From: Cucumis sativus
Lineage: Eukaryota > Streptophyta > Magnoliopsida > Cucurbitales > Cucurbitaceae
NCBI RefSeq assembly: GCF_000004075.3
Contig: NC_026655.2
Coordinates: forward strand, 1,674,001-1,738,000
Reading direction: 5' to 3'
Length of the DNA stretch: 64,000 nt
Shown one piece after another: positions 47,257-58,310 of the stretch (position 1 is its first letter; every line of letters begins with the position of its first letter). The position numbers and the translations under genes were made by a program. The notes beneath the pieces were generated by a model that was given only the letters and a program-made list of their open reading frames with translations, was not told the origin of the DNA and did not search any database.

Positions 47257-49520
47257 CTACTTTCTAAGCAGGTGGCGAGCACGCTGGTTAGCATTATCGA
47301 CACGAATTGTGACCTCGTTAGCATCATCAAACAAGTGATCCAGAGCTTTATTTTGCCTGAAATAGTAGGATTAATTCACACTAAGTTAAACAAAAATAAA
47401 AGAATCAAATAAGAAAATTAGCTTTTGAACTTATTTCATAACGTCCTCATTACTTATTTGTTCTTCTTCTACGCAAAAACAAGAAATTAACGACTCTGGT
47501 AAACATATTTTCTAAGACTATAAGACCGTACTTGTCTAGTTCAGATCCCATATCAACAGCCATTTCTTTAAGTTCTCCCAATATGTTGCTCAAATCTGAT
47601 AGAGCATCGTCTTGTTTCACCTTTTCCACCTGATTAGAAACAAATTTCTTGTTAAATTATTGCAAAAATGCTTCTATTTTGCCCTGAGGTTGGAGACTCA
47701 ACTCCTACTCATAATGGTTGTATTTAACAAACAGAAAAGAACTACAAACCTCAACTTTCTGAAGTGAGTTTGTTGGCTCAGGATGTGGGGCACGTGAGGA
47801 CCGTGGGTTTGGTGCTCGACTTAACCCCAATTTCTCCCTTTGCTCCAAATGGTTGCCTTTGCTTATAACAGCATGATCCCCTACAACCAAATCAAGTTTG
47901 TTTATCAAATACTATAGTTATTTTTTGATAAACTAATTGGCCATCAACTTAATGCATCTGATTAGTGGGAAAGGTTGCTTCTTGTTCTATAGATTAGGAC
48001 TTCAATTTAGTTTGGATAATTTAAGATCGTGGTTAGGTTACTCATGGATCGTTTGGTAGTTGTTTATGTTTTTTTCTTTTTTGATTCAAACATAAGTGTT
48101 TCATAGGTGTTTCCATTTCTTTTTTTTTTTCATCTTTTATAAACGTCAATAATAGTATAGTTTTACTTATTTATTTGTTTTTAAATGCATAGAAACTATG
48201 ACATAAAACAAAGAAAAAGAAGTTATAAGAGGTAGTTCTGTTTTTCTTAATTATACTGCCAAAATTTGAAAAATATTACCTTCAAAGATAACAGGGCCTG
48301 TTATCTGACGACCTTTCTTTGGCTTCCAAGTCTTAGAGAATATTCCTCCTAAACTTCCTAGAAGTTTCTCACCCTGAAATCAACATCACAAATATTGATG
48401 GCAATGCCCAAAAACATTTCAACATCTTTACAAAATGCATCCATAGATGAAGATGGTAATGTTTGGTTTACCGGTTAGACTTGTGTAACTCAAATTGGAA
48501 AGTTTGGTTTACCGGTTACACTTGTGTAACTCAAATTGGAATGTTTGGTTTACCGGTTAGTACATAGGTTTCTTTATTCATGGCTTGGTAAATTTCATAC
48601 AACTCAAACTTTACAGCATATACATACTTTTGACAAACTACGAACCCACAATCTGCAAACCTTTAGGCTTCTTTAACTTAGGCTACCAAAAACCATGAGC
48701 CAAATAACCCTCTATGTGATGTCTAAGTTCTTTAGGATGAAATCAAGGTTAGAGGTCAATGAGTCCTAAAACAAGAAAGGAGGTTAAGGAAAGGAAAAGC
48801 ATCCACTGGTTCTCAGCAAGTCAAGTCAAGTCAAAGCAGGATTATTTTCAATCGTTTAAAAGCAATCTTGATAGGATGAAAAAACCATGCTTAAAAGTGT
48901 AAACTAAACATGAATCGAATGATTATTGAACATGAAAAAGTGTTTTTAATCATTTTGAAAACTCTCGAACATGTTATTGATCATGATTTATATAACGGTC
49001 ACTTCATTCCACATACCCGACTAAGATCGTTGTCAATATCAGCAGTGACCACATGGGTTCGAGTGATTTGCTCGCCCTGTTGGTGCAAGGCAACTAAGGT
49101 TTTGGTTGCATCTTCTCTGATATCCTCAGCAATCTTCAGGCAGTTGTTGACTGAGTTAGTTGTCTCCTCAGCCTTATAAACAGCATAACTCTCCAACTCC
49201 TCCACTGTTTGATTCTCAATCCCACCTGAGTCCCGGAAATCATTCTTGTATCTGTTTCTTGATGACCATGAATATGAACTTGAAGAAGAAGAATATGAAG
49301 ATGAGTCAGTCCCTTTCTCAAGATGATCGTCGAAAAGAGCTGACTTGGGATTTGGTGCTGCAGTTGCCTGATGAGAAGAGGTGATTCTTGAGGACTGCTT
49401 TTGCTTCTTGTCTAAATTATCATTTGAATTAACTGGGTTTGGACTGGAACGAGCAGAATTGGCAGGTTGGCTTGAGCCGTGCCTACCAACATTTATAGGG
49501 GATTTCCTAAAAGGTGACAT
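47257..49520 (-). CDS. SNAP33: SNAP33-type SNARE (SNAP25 homologue), 5 coding exons
   Basis: Minus-strand exons 49520-49017, 48373-48280, 47880-47750, 47629-47532 and 47356-47257 give 309 codons (308 residues), close to Arabidopsis SNAP33 (300). The Qb SNARE motif lies about residues 115-175 (VEELESYAVYKAEETT, then HQQGEQITRTH with the zero-layer Q) and the Qc motif about 247-308 (QDDALSDLSNILGELKEMAV, then QNKALDHLFDDANEV). GEKLLGSLGGIFSKTWKPKK is the conserved linker. Like other plant SNAP33 proteins it lacks the cysteine cluster of SNAP25. It pairs with syntaxins (SYP111/SYP121 type) and VAMP72 proteins in cytokinesis and defence secretion. ATG 49520 (MSPFRKSPINV) is chosen because the frame upstream has no ATG. 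A Ser-rich tract lies near residues 77-90. Confidence 0.95.
48461..48562. repeat. 41-bp tandem repeat in SNAP33 intron 1
   Basis: gtttggtttaccggttagac starts at 48461, and near-identical copies start at 48502 and 48543 (the third partial), an exact 41-base period. It lies in the first coding intron. Confidence 0.92.
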
Positions 49521-50560
49521 TTCTGGAAATGCAAATGCTGAATTCAGCTGATCGTTTCGTGACAAGGAGAATGATTCTAATGCTTATAAAGATCAAAATT
49601 CCACCCTGGAACCAAGCAAAGAGTCAAACAATTGGTTGAAAAATTCCAAGAAAAAGAAAAATGGATTACACAAATCAGCATAAGAAGATCAAAAGGGTTC
49701 TAAAAACACATAATCTGTGGTAATGAAATCAAGTTATTCAGGCAAATACAACTTAAACAGGACATCGTATTTCCAAAAGAAAGCATGACAATTAATCAAA
49801 CATTAGGCAAGCAAAAACAAACAATGTTCTTGGTGAAGAATTTGATGAAAAAGAAGAATGGATCACACAAATCAGCAAAAGAACATCAGAAGGGTTCTAA
49901 AAACTCATAATCTCTGGTAATGAAATCAAGTTAATCAAGCAAATACAACTTAAAGAGGACACCATATTTCCACAAGAAACCATGTCATTTAATCAAACAG
50001 TACGCAATCTAAAACCCCGTTCCTGATGAAACATATTCCAAAAACCAAATTCATCTCTGAGATAATCCTGAAATAGCCAGTTCATTAATACCAAACCCCA
50101 CAACAGACAAATCAATAATAAAACTCCAATTATCCCTTTTCTTTACACAAGCTCAGTTTTCTCTAAAAGCAAGCAGGCATTGGTGAATCAACCAAATCAT
50201 CAGTTCAGAAATCGCATAGGATTTGACAGAAGAAAAAAAAAAAAGATTATAAGAATCAAAACAATATTAAACTTCTCAAGAAAGCGAGTGGGACATCACT
50301 CATTCAATTCAAATAAAACCCACAAGCATTAAGAAATCAATAGAAAACCCAGATAAAATTAGAGAGAAAGGGGCGATCATGTACCTTCAGAATCAAAGAA
50401 CTAAGACGATCAAGAGTATAATTGATAAACCAGCGAAGACTTGAACTGGGTTTTGAAGGAAAGAAGGGAATTAAAAGAGGGAAAGAGTCAAAGGAAGACC
50501 TGGGCCAAAGAATCAGCAGGAATTGGAACAACTTGAGGATTAAGAAGGCTTTTGACAAAA
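49521..50560 (-). other. SNAP33 leader exons and leader intron
   Basis: On the minus strand a likely leader exon ends at about 50387 (attctgaag|gtacat) and an acceptor (cttggttccag) ends near 49607, giving a leader intron of about 780 bases upstream of the ATG at 49520. The intron contains a 197-base-period imperfect tandem duplication. Leader introns are common in plant SNARE genes and can raise expression. Confidence 0.55.
49650..50010. repeat. Imperfect tandem duplication, period 197, in the SNAP33 leader intron
   Basis: The block with acacaaatcagca, gggttctaaaaac, tggtaatgaaatcaagtta, aaatacaacttaaa and atttcca occurs at about 49650-49812 and again at about 49847-50010. The atgga anchors at 49661 and 49858 give a period of 197. 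The copies differ by about one base in eight by eye. Confidence 0.85.
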
Positions 50561-51932
50561 CAAAACAATTATGGAAATTGGCGTTAAAGTAGAGGAAGCC
50601 TTTGAATAAATTAAACTAATATACCAAAACCAATAAAATATAAGAATTTGAAAGTGATCTTTTTCGAACATACTTCCAAGAAATGGCCTTTTCCTCATTC
50701 CCGCCATTGTTGAACCATTCATGATTCAGTTTGATATCAGTTTTTTTATTTTAAACACAGATTCCATACGATTCAAATCACTCCCACGTCAAATATGTAT
50801 AGTGGCAATATCTCAAGATTTTAATGACATGATTGATGGAAGAAACAAGGCACACTGTTCAAAGTTAAAGGAATTTTAAAAATCAATTTGACGTGAAATT
50901 TTAATGAAAAAAAAATCAAATGGACAACTGAATTAAACATCATGAAAACTTCGTCAAAGTTAATTTAGTCTATGTATTTTTTATTATGTTTGATGTTAGT
51001 CGTTTATATTTCTGAAAGATTTATTTTACTCTATATTTTTATAAAGAGACCATTCTTGACAATTTCAAAATTGGGAGTTCAAGCATAAGTAAAATGAACT
51101 AAAATCGAAAGTGAAGAACAAAATGGTATTATATCTATAGAAGTTCAAACTAACATATGGATTTAAAGGTGTGAGAAAAATGTGATGCATTGTTTAATAG
51201 ATCATAAGTATTTGCTCTTGTTCTTGCTGTTTTTCTTCCATTAAATTACAAACTTTGAATTGTTCAAACATATCTTAATATCCATAGAACTTCTTCATGA
51301 ACCCAATCACATAGCAGGAAAATAAAAGTCAAACAAGAAAAAAGTCTGCTAACATGAAAAAAAAAACGAACTTTTTTTTAAAACAAAATGTATTGGAAAT
51401 CCCCTTCTTTTGACAATTGGTGAATGACGAGTAAGACTTTTTGCCAACTTGGGCTGCATTGAGATTTGGAATATATAAATGGGAAAATCTTTGAAGGGCC
51501 AAAACGTGAAGCCAAATTGGAATATGATATAAATATAATATAATTTAGATAGCATTTCTAACGTGAGATCCTTAGATCGAGTTTTGTCTATTTGAAGTTG
51601 ACAAGTGGTTTTTGCAATTTTCCTAAAAGAAACAATAGAAGGAGATATCTAACTGACCAATTAGCGAAACAATCAGATGTCATCAAATATGTTTTCTTTT
51701 AGAAATTAGAAACTTGACCATGAAAACCAAGTACATATATCTACGATGTTTACAACTGCAAAATCACCTGTATGTGATTAGAAATCTATGATATCCCTCT
51801 GCCTCCTATCAACAATCTATATATATATAGCTTGACAACTTGAAGTATAAGAAAATACATCACAAAGAGAAGATATGGGAAACATCAGAAAACAAATACA
51901 CAGTGATTTGGTTGCGAAAACCACCAAAGAAA
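50561..51932. other. Intergenic region
   Basis: Upstream of the SNAP33-type gene and downstream of the zinc-finger gene (both minus). AT-rich, no gene or recognised repeat seen. Confidence 0.65.
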
Positions 51933-54768
51933 CTAATTTGGAAGTGCAGTTATTAATGGAGGAACTACCATTGACATTCCAGAAACACCTTGTTTCTTCA
52001 TCATGGTAGCGTGCTTCTGACCAGCCAGATGAGAATCAAACACTGTCTGGCTGTTGCAAACCACATTGCAAATGGTGCAGGTTCTGACAGAATTTGCTGC
52101 TGAACCGCTTTTGACAATCTTACGTTTCTTTGTCTCCAGTTCTTCTGGTGTTTGAGTTGAACTCGTTTGTGTTTTCTGTATACCATCACTACTTGGGTTG
52201 TTGGCAGCCGGGTTTTCCATTGGTCCGATAACTGGAACCGTTGCCAATTGTGGAGTGCTTGAAGTACTGACATCACTCGTTCCTTTTTTGACTTTTTCTA
52301 CATTCTTCAAGTGTTTCTTTCCTGATAAGTGCACGGCATAGATTTCATTGCTGTTACAGCTGATCTTGCAAACCTCACACCAGGCGGACTGAACAACCTT
52401 GTTCTTTTTCAGTTTCTTCTTCAAGTTGCCATCGTATTGAGGGCCAATAGCAGTAACATAGGGAACTTGGGATGTTAAGGCAGCCTTTTCATCAAGAAAG
52501 TTGAAGTTTTAATAAAGAGATATGTGGCCAGACAGCAACAGCTTTAGACGAGTTTTAATCTCCATAGCTATATTAAATCCATATTATCTTGGGTGCAATG
52601 CAAACTATTTAGCTAATCCCACCAAAGCTCATGGTATTCCCTTGACAACAACCAGAAGAATAGCAGTAGGTTTTTATTATACAGTAAATTAGATTTGGTG
52701 ATAAGTAGATTGCTATGCACTAAACAACTACATACTCTCCAGAACTTAAAGAAGCGCTCATCATCACTGAGAGTTGACGACTCAATGCACAGAGGAACAA
52801 TATTTCATAACTCAAACCCCTAATTGAAGAGACATCTGCCAACTACAATGATCAGAAGGCTGTAACAGAAGCCCCATGAAAATGGACAGTGATTTCTATT
52901 TCATGCTTTCTTTGCCATTAAATAATGCATTCATATTTTTATATATATATTTTTTATAGAAACAACTTTCTTTGAGAAAAAACAAAAGAATACAATACCA
53001 AAAAAAAGAGACCCACTAAAGGAAGGGGATCCAACTAATAAGATTAATGTTTCCTAGCAAATAGTTACAAAAAAGCTTCGAAACCGAAACCCAAAGGAAC
53101 ACATGAAATCTCACTAAAAATCAAATCTCAGTAGGGTCACTATCCTTCCCTCTAAAAACTCTATCATTTCATGCATTCATATTTATATTGATAGGAATAA
53201 ATAAAAGTAAATAGGTATTCAAAGAAAAACAATCAAGAAAAAGAAAATGCTGACAAGCGTACAACAGTTTAGACTAGCCTGAAAAGCCAGTGTAACTCAC
53301 CTGAGCTGCGTGCTTTTTCCCACTCGTATGTTTATCAAAAACCTCTTGACTAGTGCAAACAATGTTGCATACAGTACAAACCCTCGTACAATCAGCTTTC
53401 ATACTGGTATCTATAAGTTTACGCTTCTTTGACTTCAGACCTTTACGTGCAGCAGGCACATCCGCAGTCACCTGTGCCACTTGTCCACTAACGTTGCCCA
53501 TTTGGTTAAGCACAATTGTGTTACCATCAGACGGAGTACTGCTAGTCAGGGAACTGTTCGGTACTTCCAAATTCTTCTTGTGTTTCCTTCCCATTACATG
53601 TTTATCAAAAACATCTTTACTGTTGCAGTCAATTTTGCAAACTTCACATCGAACTGGTTGGGTGAACTTGGTCTTCACATGTTTCGTCCTAGTGGCATTG
53701 TATGCCAAGGATTGAGTTGGCCAATTTCCATTCAGTAAAGAATTAGAACTCGTGGAAGCTATTTGATTCTCAAGCAAAGACTTGAATGCCTACACAAAAA
53801 GACAAAATTTTAAAAAGATTGCTCAAGCATGACATAAAGCTATATAACTTCCGCAAAATCTGTGGTAGAAAAAGTTCTATGTTCGTTCAAGCAATTGAGA
53901 TCAGACTAGACGCATAAATAAGATCCATTATCTCATCACTTATGTTATGTTTGAGAATAGTCTTTTGAATTCAACAATGTGGGGATGGAAATCGTACATA
54001 GATTTTTTTTTTTCCTAACAAGCTCAACTTAGCTTTTGACCATGACCAAAAGCACTTCTGAACTTTTCCAGGCATTTGAGTTTAGACCATATGCATAAAC
54101 AAGATACATCATCACAACCTAACACTACTTTTATGGCCAAAATTATGGAAAAAATAATCTCCACTCTAAATTTTCAAAAGAACTTTGAAAGGAACAAACA
54201 AAAGTCAAAAGCACCAAACTAAGTGTGTAGAACGAAATATCAAAATGATTTGGTATCACACATTTTCTTTACTAACTACAGGATGGCGTGTGCGAATGGG
54301 GGAACGCAATTCGCAGAATAACTGACTAATCTCATGCACACAAATTTCCACAAAAATCAAACAACAAACAACAACAAAGAACTGACCTCAGCCTCAAACA
54401 ATCCAAGCTAGAAAATCCACATGTAGAACAGAAATTGAAACAGACAAAAATAAAAGAACAAAAAAACTCACAAATCCTGCGGCGTCGAGCTGCGGAAGGA
54501 CCCAAGTATGAGAAGCAAGAGATGGGTCAGCATAAAATTGGGGTTGAGGTTCCAATCCAACATAGGTGGAGGTTAATACGGTGGAATTGGAATAAGGGTC
54601 GGTGCCGGGAGGGTGAAGGCCGGGCTCAGAAGGGACGGCGGGAGGTAAAACAGGCTGAGGAAAAGGATGAAAAGAAGAAGGGTTAGCGTTCACAATGTGA
54701 GGGTGAGGAGGGAAATAGAGAGGGACGGAAGAAGGAGGTGGAGGTTGTTGCTGATGATGATAAAACAT
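51933..54768 (-). CDS. Protein with four U1-type (zf-met) C2H2 zinc fingers, 3 exons
   Basis: Minus-strand exons 54768-54472, 53789-53301 and 52484-51933 give 446 codons (445 residues). Exon 1 is a Pro/Gln-rich low-complexity N-terminus. Four fingers follow with the U1 spacing C-x2-C-x12-H-x5-H: Cys147/150-His163/169, Cys237/240-His253/259, Cys301 with its partner at 298-His314/320, and Cys398/401-His414/420. Short basic nuclear-localisation-like runs (LKSKKRKL, TKKRKIVKSG) precede fingers 2 and 4. The class binds double-stranded or structured RNA in several eukaryotes, so a nuclear RNA-linked role is likely but unproven. Exons 2 and 3 each hold one finger, a linker with a basic run, and a second finger, which suggests an internal duplication. 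The exon 3 acceptor (gatgaaaag) is purine-rich and slightly unusual, but it is the only one that keeps the frame. Confidence 0.88.
52945..53165 (-). mobile_element. LINE-like 3' tail in intron 2 of the zinc-finger gene
   Basis: Read on the minus strand this ends ctcaaagaaagttgtttct followed by an A-rich tail, the typical plant LINE 3' terminus (compare the proven insertion at 9240-9498, which ends cttgtttcttat and poly-A). The coding part is absent and no duplication was seen. Confidence 0.55.
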
Positions 54769-57700
54769 TAGGAAAACGAAGCTGAAATTCAGTTTAGGAT
54801 CGGAATCAAGTTCCCTCCAATAACACGGTGGAGATCGGAAATGGAACCGCGCCTGGTGACCGGCAGATTTTGCATAGCAATCCTTGATTGTGGACTATGG
54901 AGCTAGCTGATAAGAGAAAGGCCTCGCCAAATTCTTGGGCCTTCCGCCATGATTGATCACCTTGGGCTCAAACAACAATGCTTCCCTTTTCGCGACCTGC
55001 AAATATACTAATTATTATTCAAAGTTCTAGGGTTAAACAAAATGTAAGACATTTCAAAAAATAGTAAAATAAATTAAAATAAATTTTGATATCGTAAATA
55101 TTTTATTAAATTTGCTTTTTTTTTTTTTTTTTGACAATTTTCTATAAAAAAATTGAGCGCAAATATTTGGTTAATTCTTCTATTTTCGACGATTTCTTAA
55201 AGCTTTATTTATTTATGCATTAATATATGTGACTACACTAGTTTATTCTATCTCTAACTTTTTTTCTATTTTAATCGGATAGTTAAGGTGATCATTAGTA
55301 ATCATAATCAATTTTTTTATTTACAAAACTGCTATCGACCCGATCATAGTCGGTTAACAAAGTGTTCAAATTGACTTTGACATTGAATAAGGGTCAATAG
55401 TTCGATCGTTTTGTTGGGTCGGGTCGAGGCGATTTAACCGTTACAAATACTTTTTGAAAACACTGGATTTGAAAATTTCCAAAACCAACTCCTCTCGTTT
55501 TTAAGAAACAAACTTTTGTAAATATAATAATCAAATTCAAAATAAAATTTTCATATTAACTTATATGCATTTCTAACTATTTGAGATCCAGACTATTTAT
55601 AAATATAGAATAACGTAAAAAAGTTATAAAATTTATTAATGATAGAACGTATCATTAATAAAAGTTCTTACACGATAGACCATTGGTTGATAAGAGTATA
55701 TTATCAAATTTATGAATACCTAAAAGTGTAAGCAATTACCAAAATTTAAAAGTAATTATCATAGTTTTCTTTTTCAATCACAATTTAATTAAAGACAATA
55801 CATTCAAATAAATTTATTGCAAGTTACAATATAGCTATAACTTTGAATTACATTCAAAAGAAATTTTTGTCTAAGCATTTATGAGTATACTAAATGAGAA
55901 TTTTAAAATAATTAAAAATATGAAAGCCAACATGTTATTTTAAAAATTCAAAAGTCAAATAAATCATAATTAAACTAAACATACAAAACTAGAATAAAGA
56001 AAAAAATTACAAGAAAATAAGTTTATTATTTTGAATTTTAAAAAGAACCTTTTTTTATTATTATTATTATTTTGTTAATTGTTTGACTAGTAAACTTATA
56101 CCAAAGTTTTGTTTCTCTAAGTTAATTAATACTTTTCAAGTAATTAATTGTTGTTACATGTAATAAAAAATAAATTAAGTACAATTGAAGAATTAAAAGA
56201 TATGATTATTAGTCAAACAATGCTCCAAACAAATGAAGATTAAAAAAAGTAAATACAAATTGGAATTTTAATACAATTTATGAGAATGAAATGTAACCAA
56301 AGAATGAATAATTTTAGGTTAAAACTCAAATATCATAAATAGAATACAATTTCTAGATCCGATAATAAAAATTTGAAATAGAAGCTTAACTGAATTGCAC
56401 GATATTTTATTGTGGAGATTAAAATTTTCATACTTCTAAAAATATCTACAAATATAGTAAAGTATCATAATCTATCACCACACGATAAAGTTGATAATGT
56501 CTATCGGTATACTGGTAGACAATTTATGTATAGGTATCGTTAATCGAATAAAAAAATTATTTTCGTTAATTATCTTTTATTTATTAGAAAGAAGGGAAGC
56601 GTGGCGATTGGGGCCAAATTGTTTGGTTGAATGCTTGACAACCCCATTAATTAGGGTCACTCATGCAACTAACTCAATGCTTATAATTCCATTTTACTAT
56701 AATACTCCTTTTGCTTTTTAGTACTTTTTCCATTTCTAATCTACTTTCTTTACTCTTACTATTTTCACAACTTTATTTAAAACAAATACAAATTTTGTGT
56801 TAATCTAAGTAATCGTTTTGTTTGTTTGTTTTTGAAAATTAACCGTATTTTCTTTCTTACTCTTACGATGGTTTGAGTTTTAAAATTGTAGCTAACAAAG
56901 TTTGGAAATCAAGAGGGGAGTGAGATTTATAGGCTTGATTTTCAAAAATAAAAAATAAGAAACTTTGTCGAACAATGCCTTGGTCTTCGAATTTTAAGAA
57001 GCTTAATAAATATATTGAAACTTTTTGGATTATTATTGCTTGTCTTTTTATTAACATTTTGGTTAAATTACACAATTTGTTTCTAAACTTTTAGTTATTG
57101 TGTTTATTTAGTCTTTAATCGTGTATCATCACTGGTTCCTAACATAAACTTTTAATTATGTTAGGTAGGGCAAGGACCTCTCCCTTTCGATTCAAACTAA
57201 TTGACTACAAAATCGAAATCGACTGACTTTCTCACTTCCTTCGACCGACTGACTTTGTTTGAGTCGGTTTGGCTCGATCTATTATTCTCACTCCTAATGA
57301 ATATATTAAACACATAATTGAAAGTTTTGAGACCATAATAAAAAATTTGAAAGTTCAAGCACTATACATACATACATATATATACCGACTTAAAAACTCA
57401 AAGAACTAAACTTGTCGTTAGACCTAACACTAATAACAACAAGTTGATGCGGTATACCTATCACATTACGCCAACTCGAACACGTCATGTCAAAGTTAAC
57501 ACAAGAGGGTCTAAATAGAAGCATATTTGCCTAAGTTGAAAAGTTAAATTTATAGTTTAATAAGAAAATATTCTTTTAGAGAAGTGGTCCTCTTTCAAAA
57601 AGATTAAAATGAGGCATTTTTTTTTTCTTTTGTAGAGAGCATAGTATGATATTATTGGCAACACCACTTGCATTTGAATAGAAAGTGAGAAAGAGAAGGG

Positions 57701-58310
57701 AAAGGAAGAAGGGTGGAAGTGAGATGGCTTTGTCATTGTTTTTGGTAGGTGACTAAACAACCACTTTGAACTCACATGCCATCTTTAAGTTGTATCTTAA
57801 ATCTTGCTTTTAATCCTCTCTTCATCACTTTCTTATACCTATCCCATTTTTCAAGGCATCACTCATTTCTCTTTGATCCCAAGGTAAAATAATCACCTTC
57901 TATCAACAAAATCCCTTGTGATGAGATACCAAATTCTTTTTATATATATATATAATAAACAACTAAAGTGAGTTTACTCGGTAAGCGTCGTGATCTTCTT
58001 TATCTAACACAATGTTATATTAAAGAAGTTTGATCATTAACTAGCTTAGTTCAAGGGTAATTAAATGGTATTAGATCGGACGGTGGATGAACTCAATAAA
58101 AAGAAATACATAGTACACATTTTCTTATTAAACTAGAAGAACCAAAAGAAAAACAAAGATGCAAATTTGGAAGCATTAATGGAGGGATCTTCAACCAAAA
58201 TGTAAAGAATCAATGAAATGAAATGGTACCCAGAAAGTATTGACTATACAAATCATGTAAATCTTTCTCTGTTTTTTTGTTTAAAGAAAAGAAGAAAAAA
58301 GTATTCTAAG
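54769..58310. other. Large AT-rich intergenic region
   Basis: No gene supported. It contains a copy of a dispersed repeat (55328-55432), GATAGA-type dyads (about 55630-55720 and 56460-56560), an ATT trinucleotide run near 56055-56075, a possible decayed interspersed repeat at about 56810-57000, and a TA run near 57939-57954. The first about 250 bases are the leader and promoter of the U1-type zinc-finger gene. Confidence 0.6.
55328..55432 (-). repeat. Dispersed repeat, copy A (inverse of 60932-61034)
   Basis: Reverse complement shares cgacccgaccc, aacaaaac, aatgtcaa, tttgaacac and aaccgactatgatcgg in the same order and spacing with 60932-61034 on the plus strand. About 100 bases are alignable by eye. 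The family is not identified. Confidence 0.8.

Noticed and set aside
53353-53715. 120-codon plus-strand ORF over the zinc-finger exon
   Set aside because: Antisense shadow of the real exon 2, whose four-cysteine/histidine spacing is clearly the functional frame.
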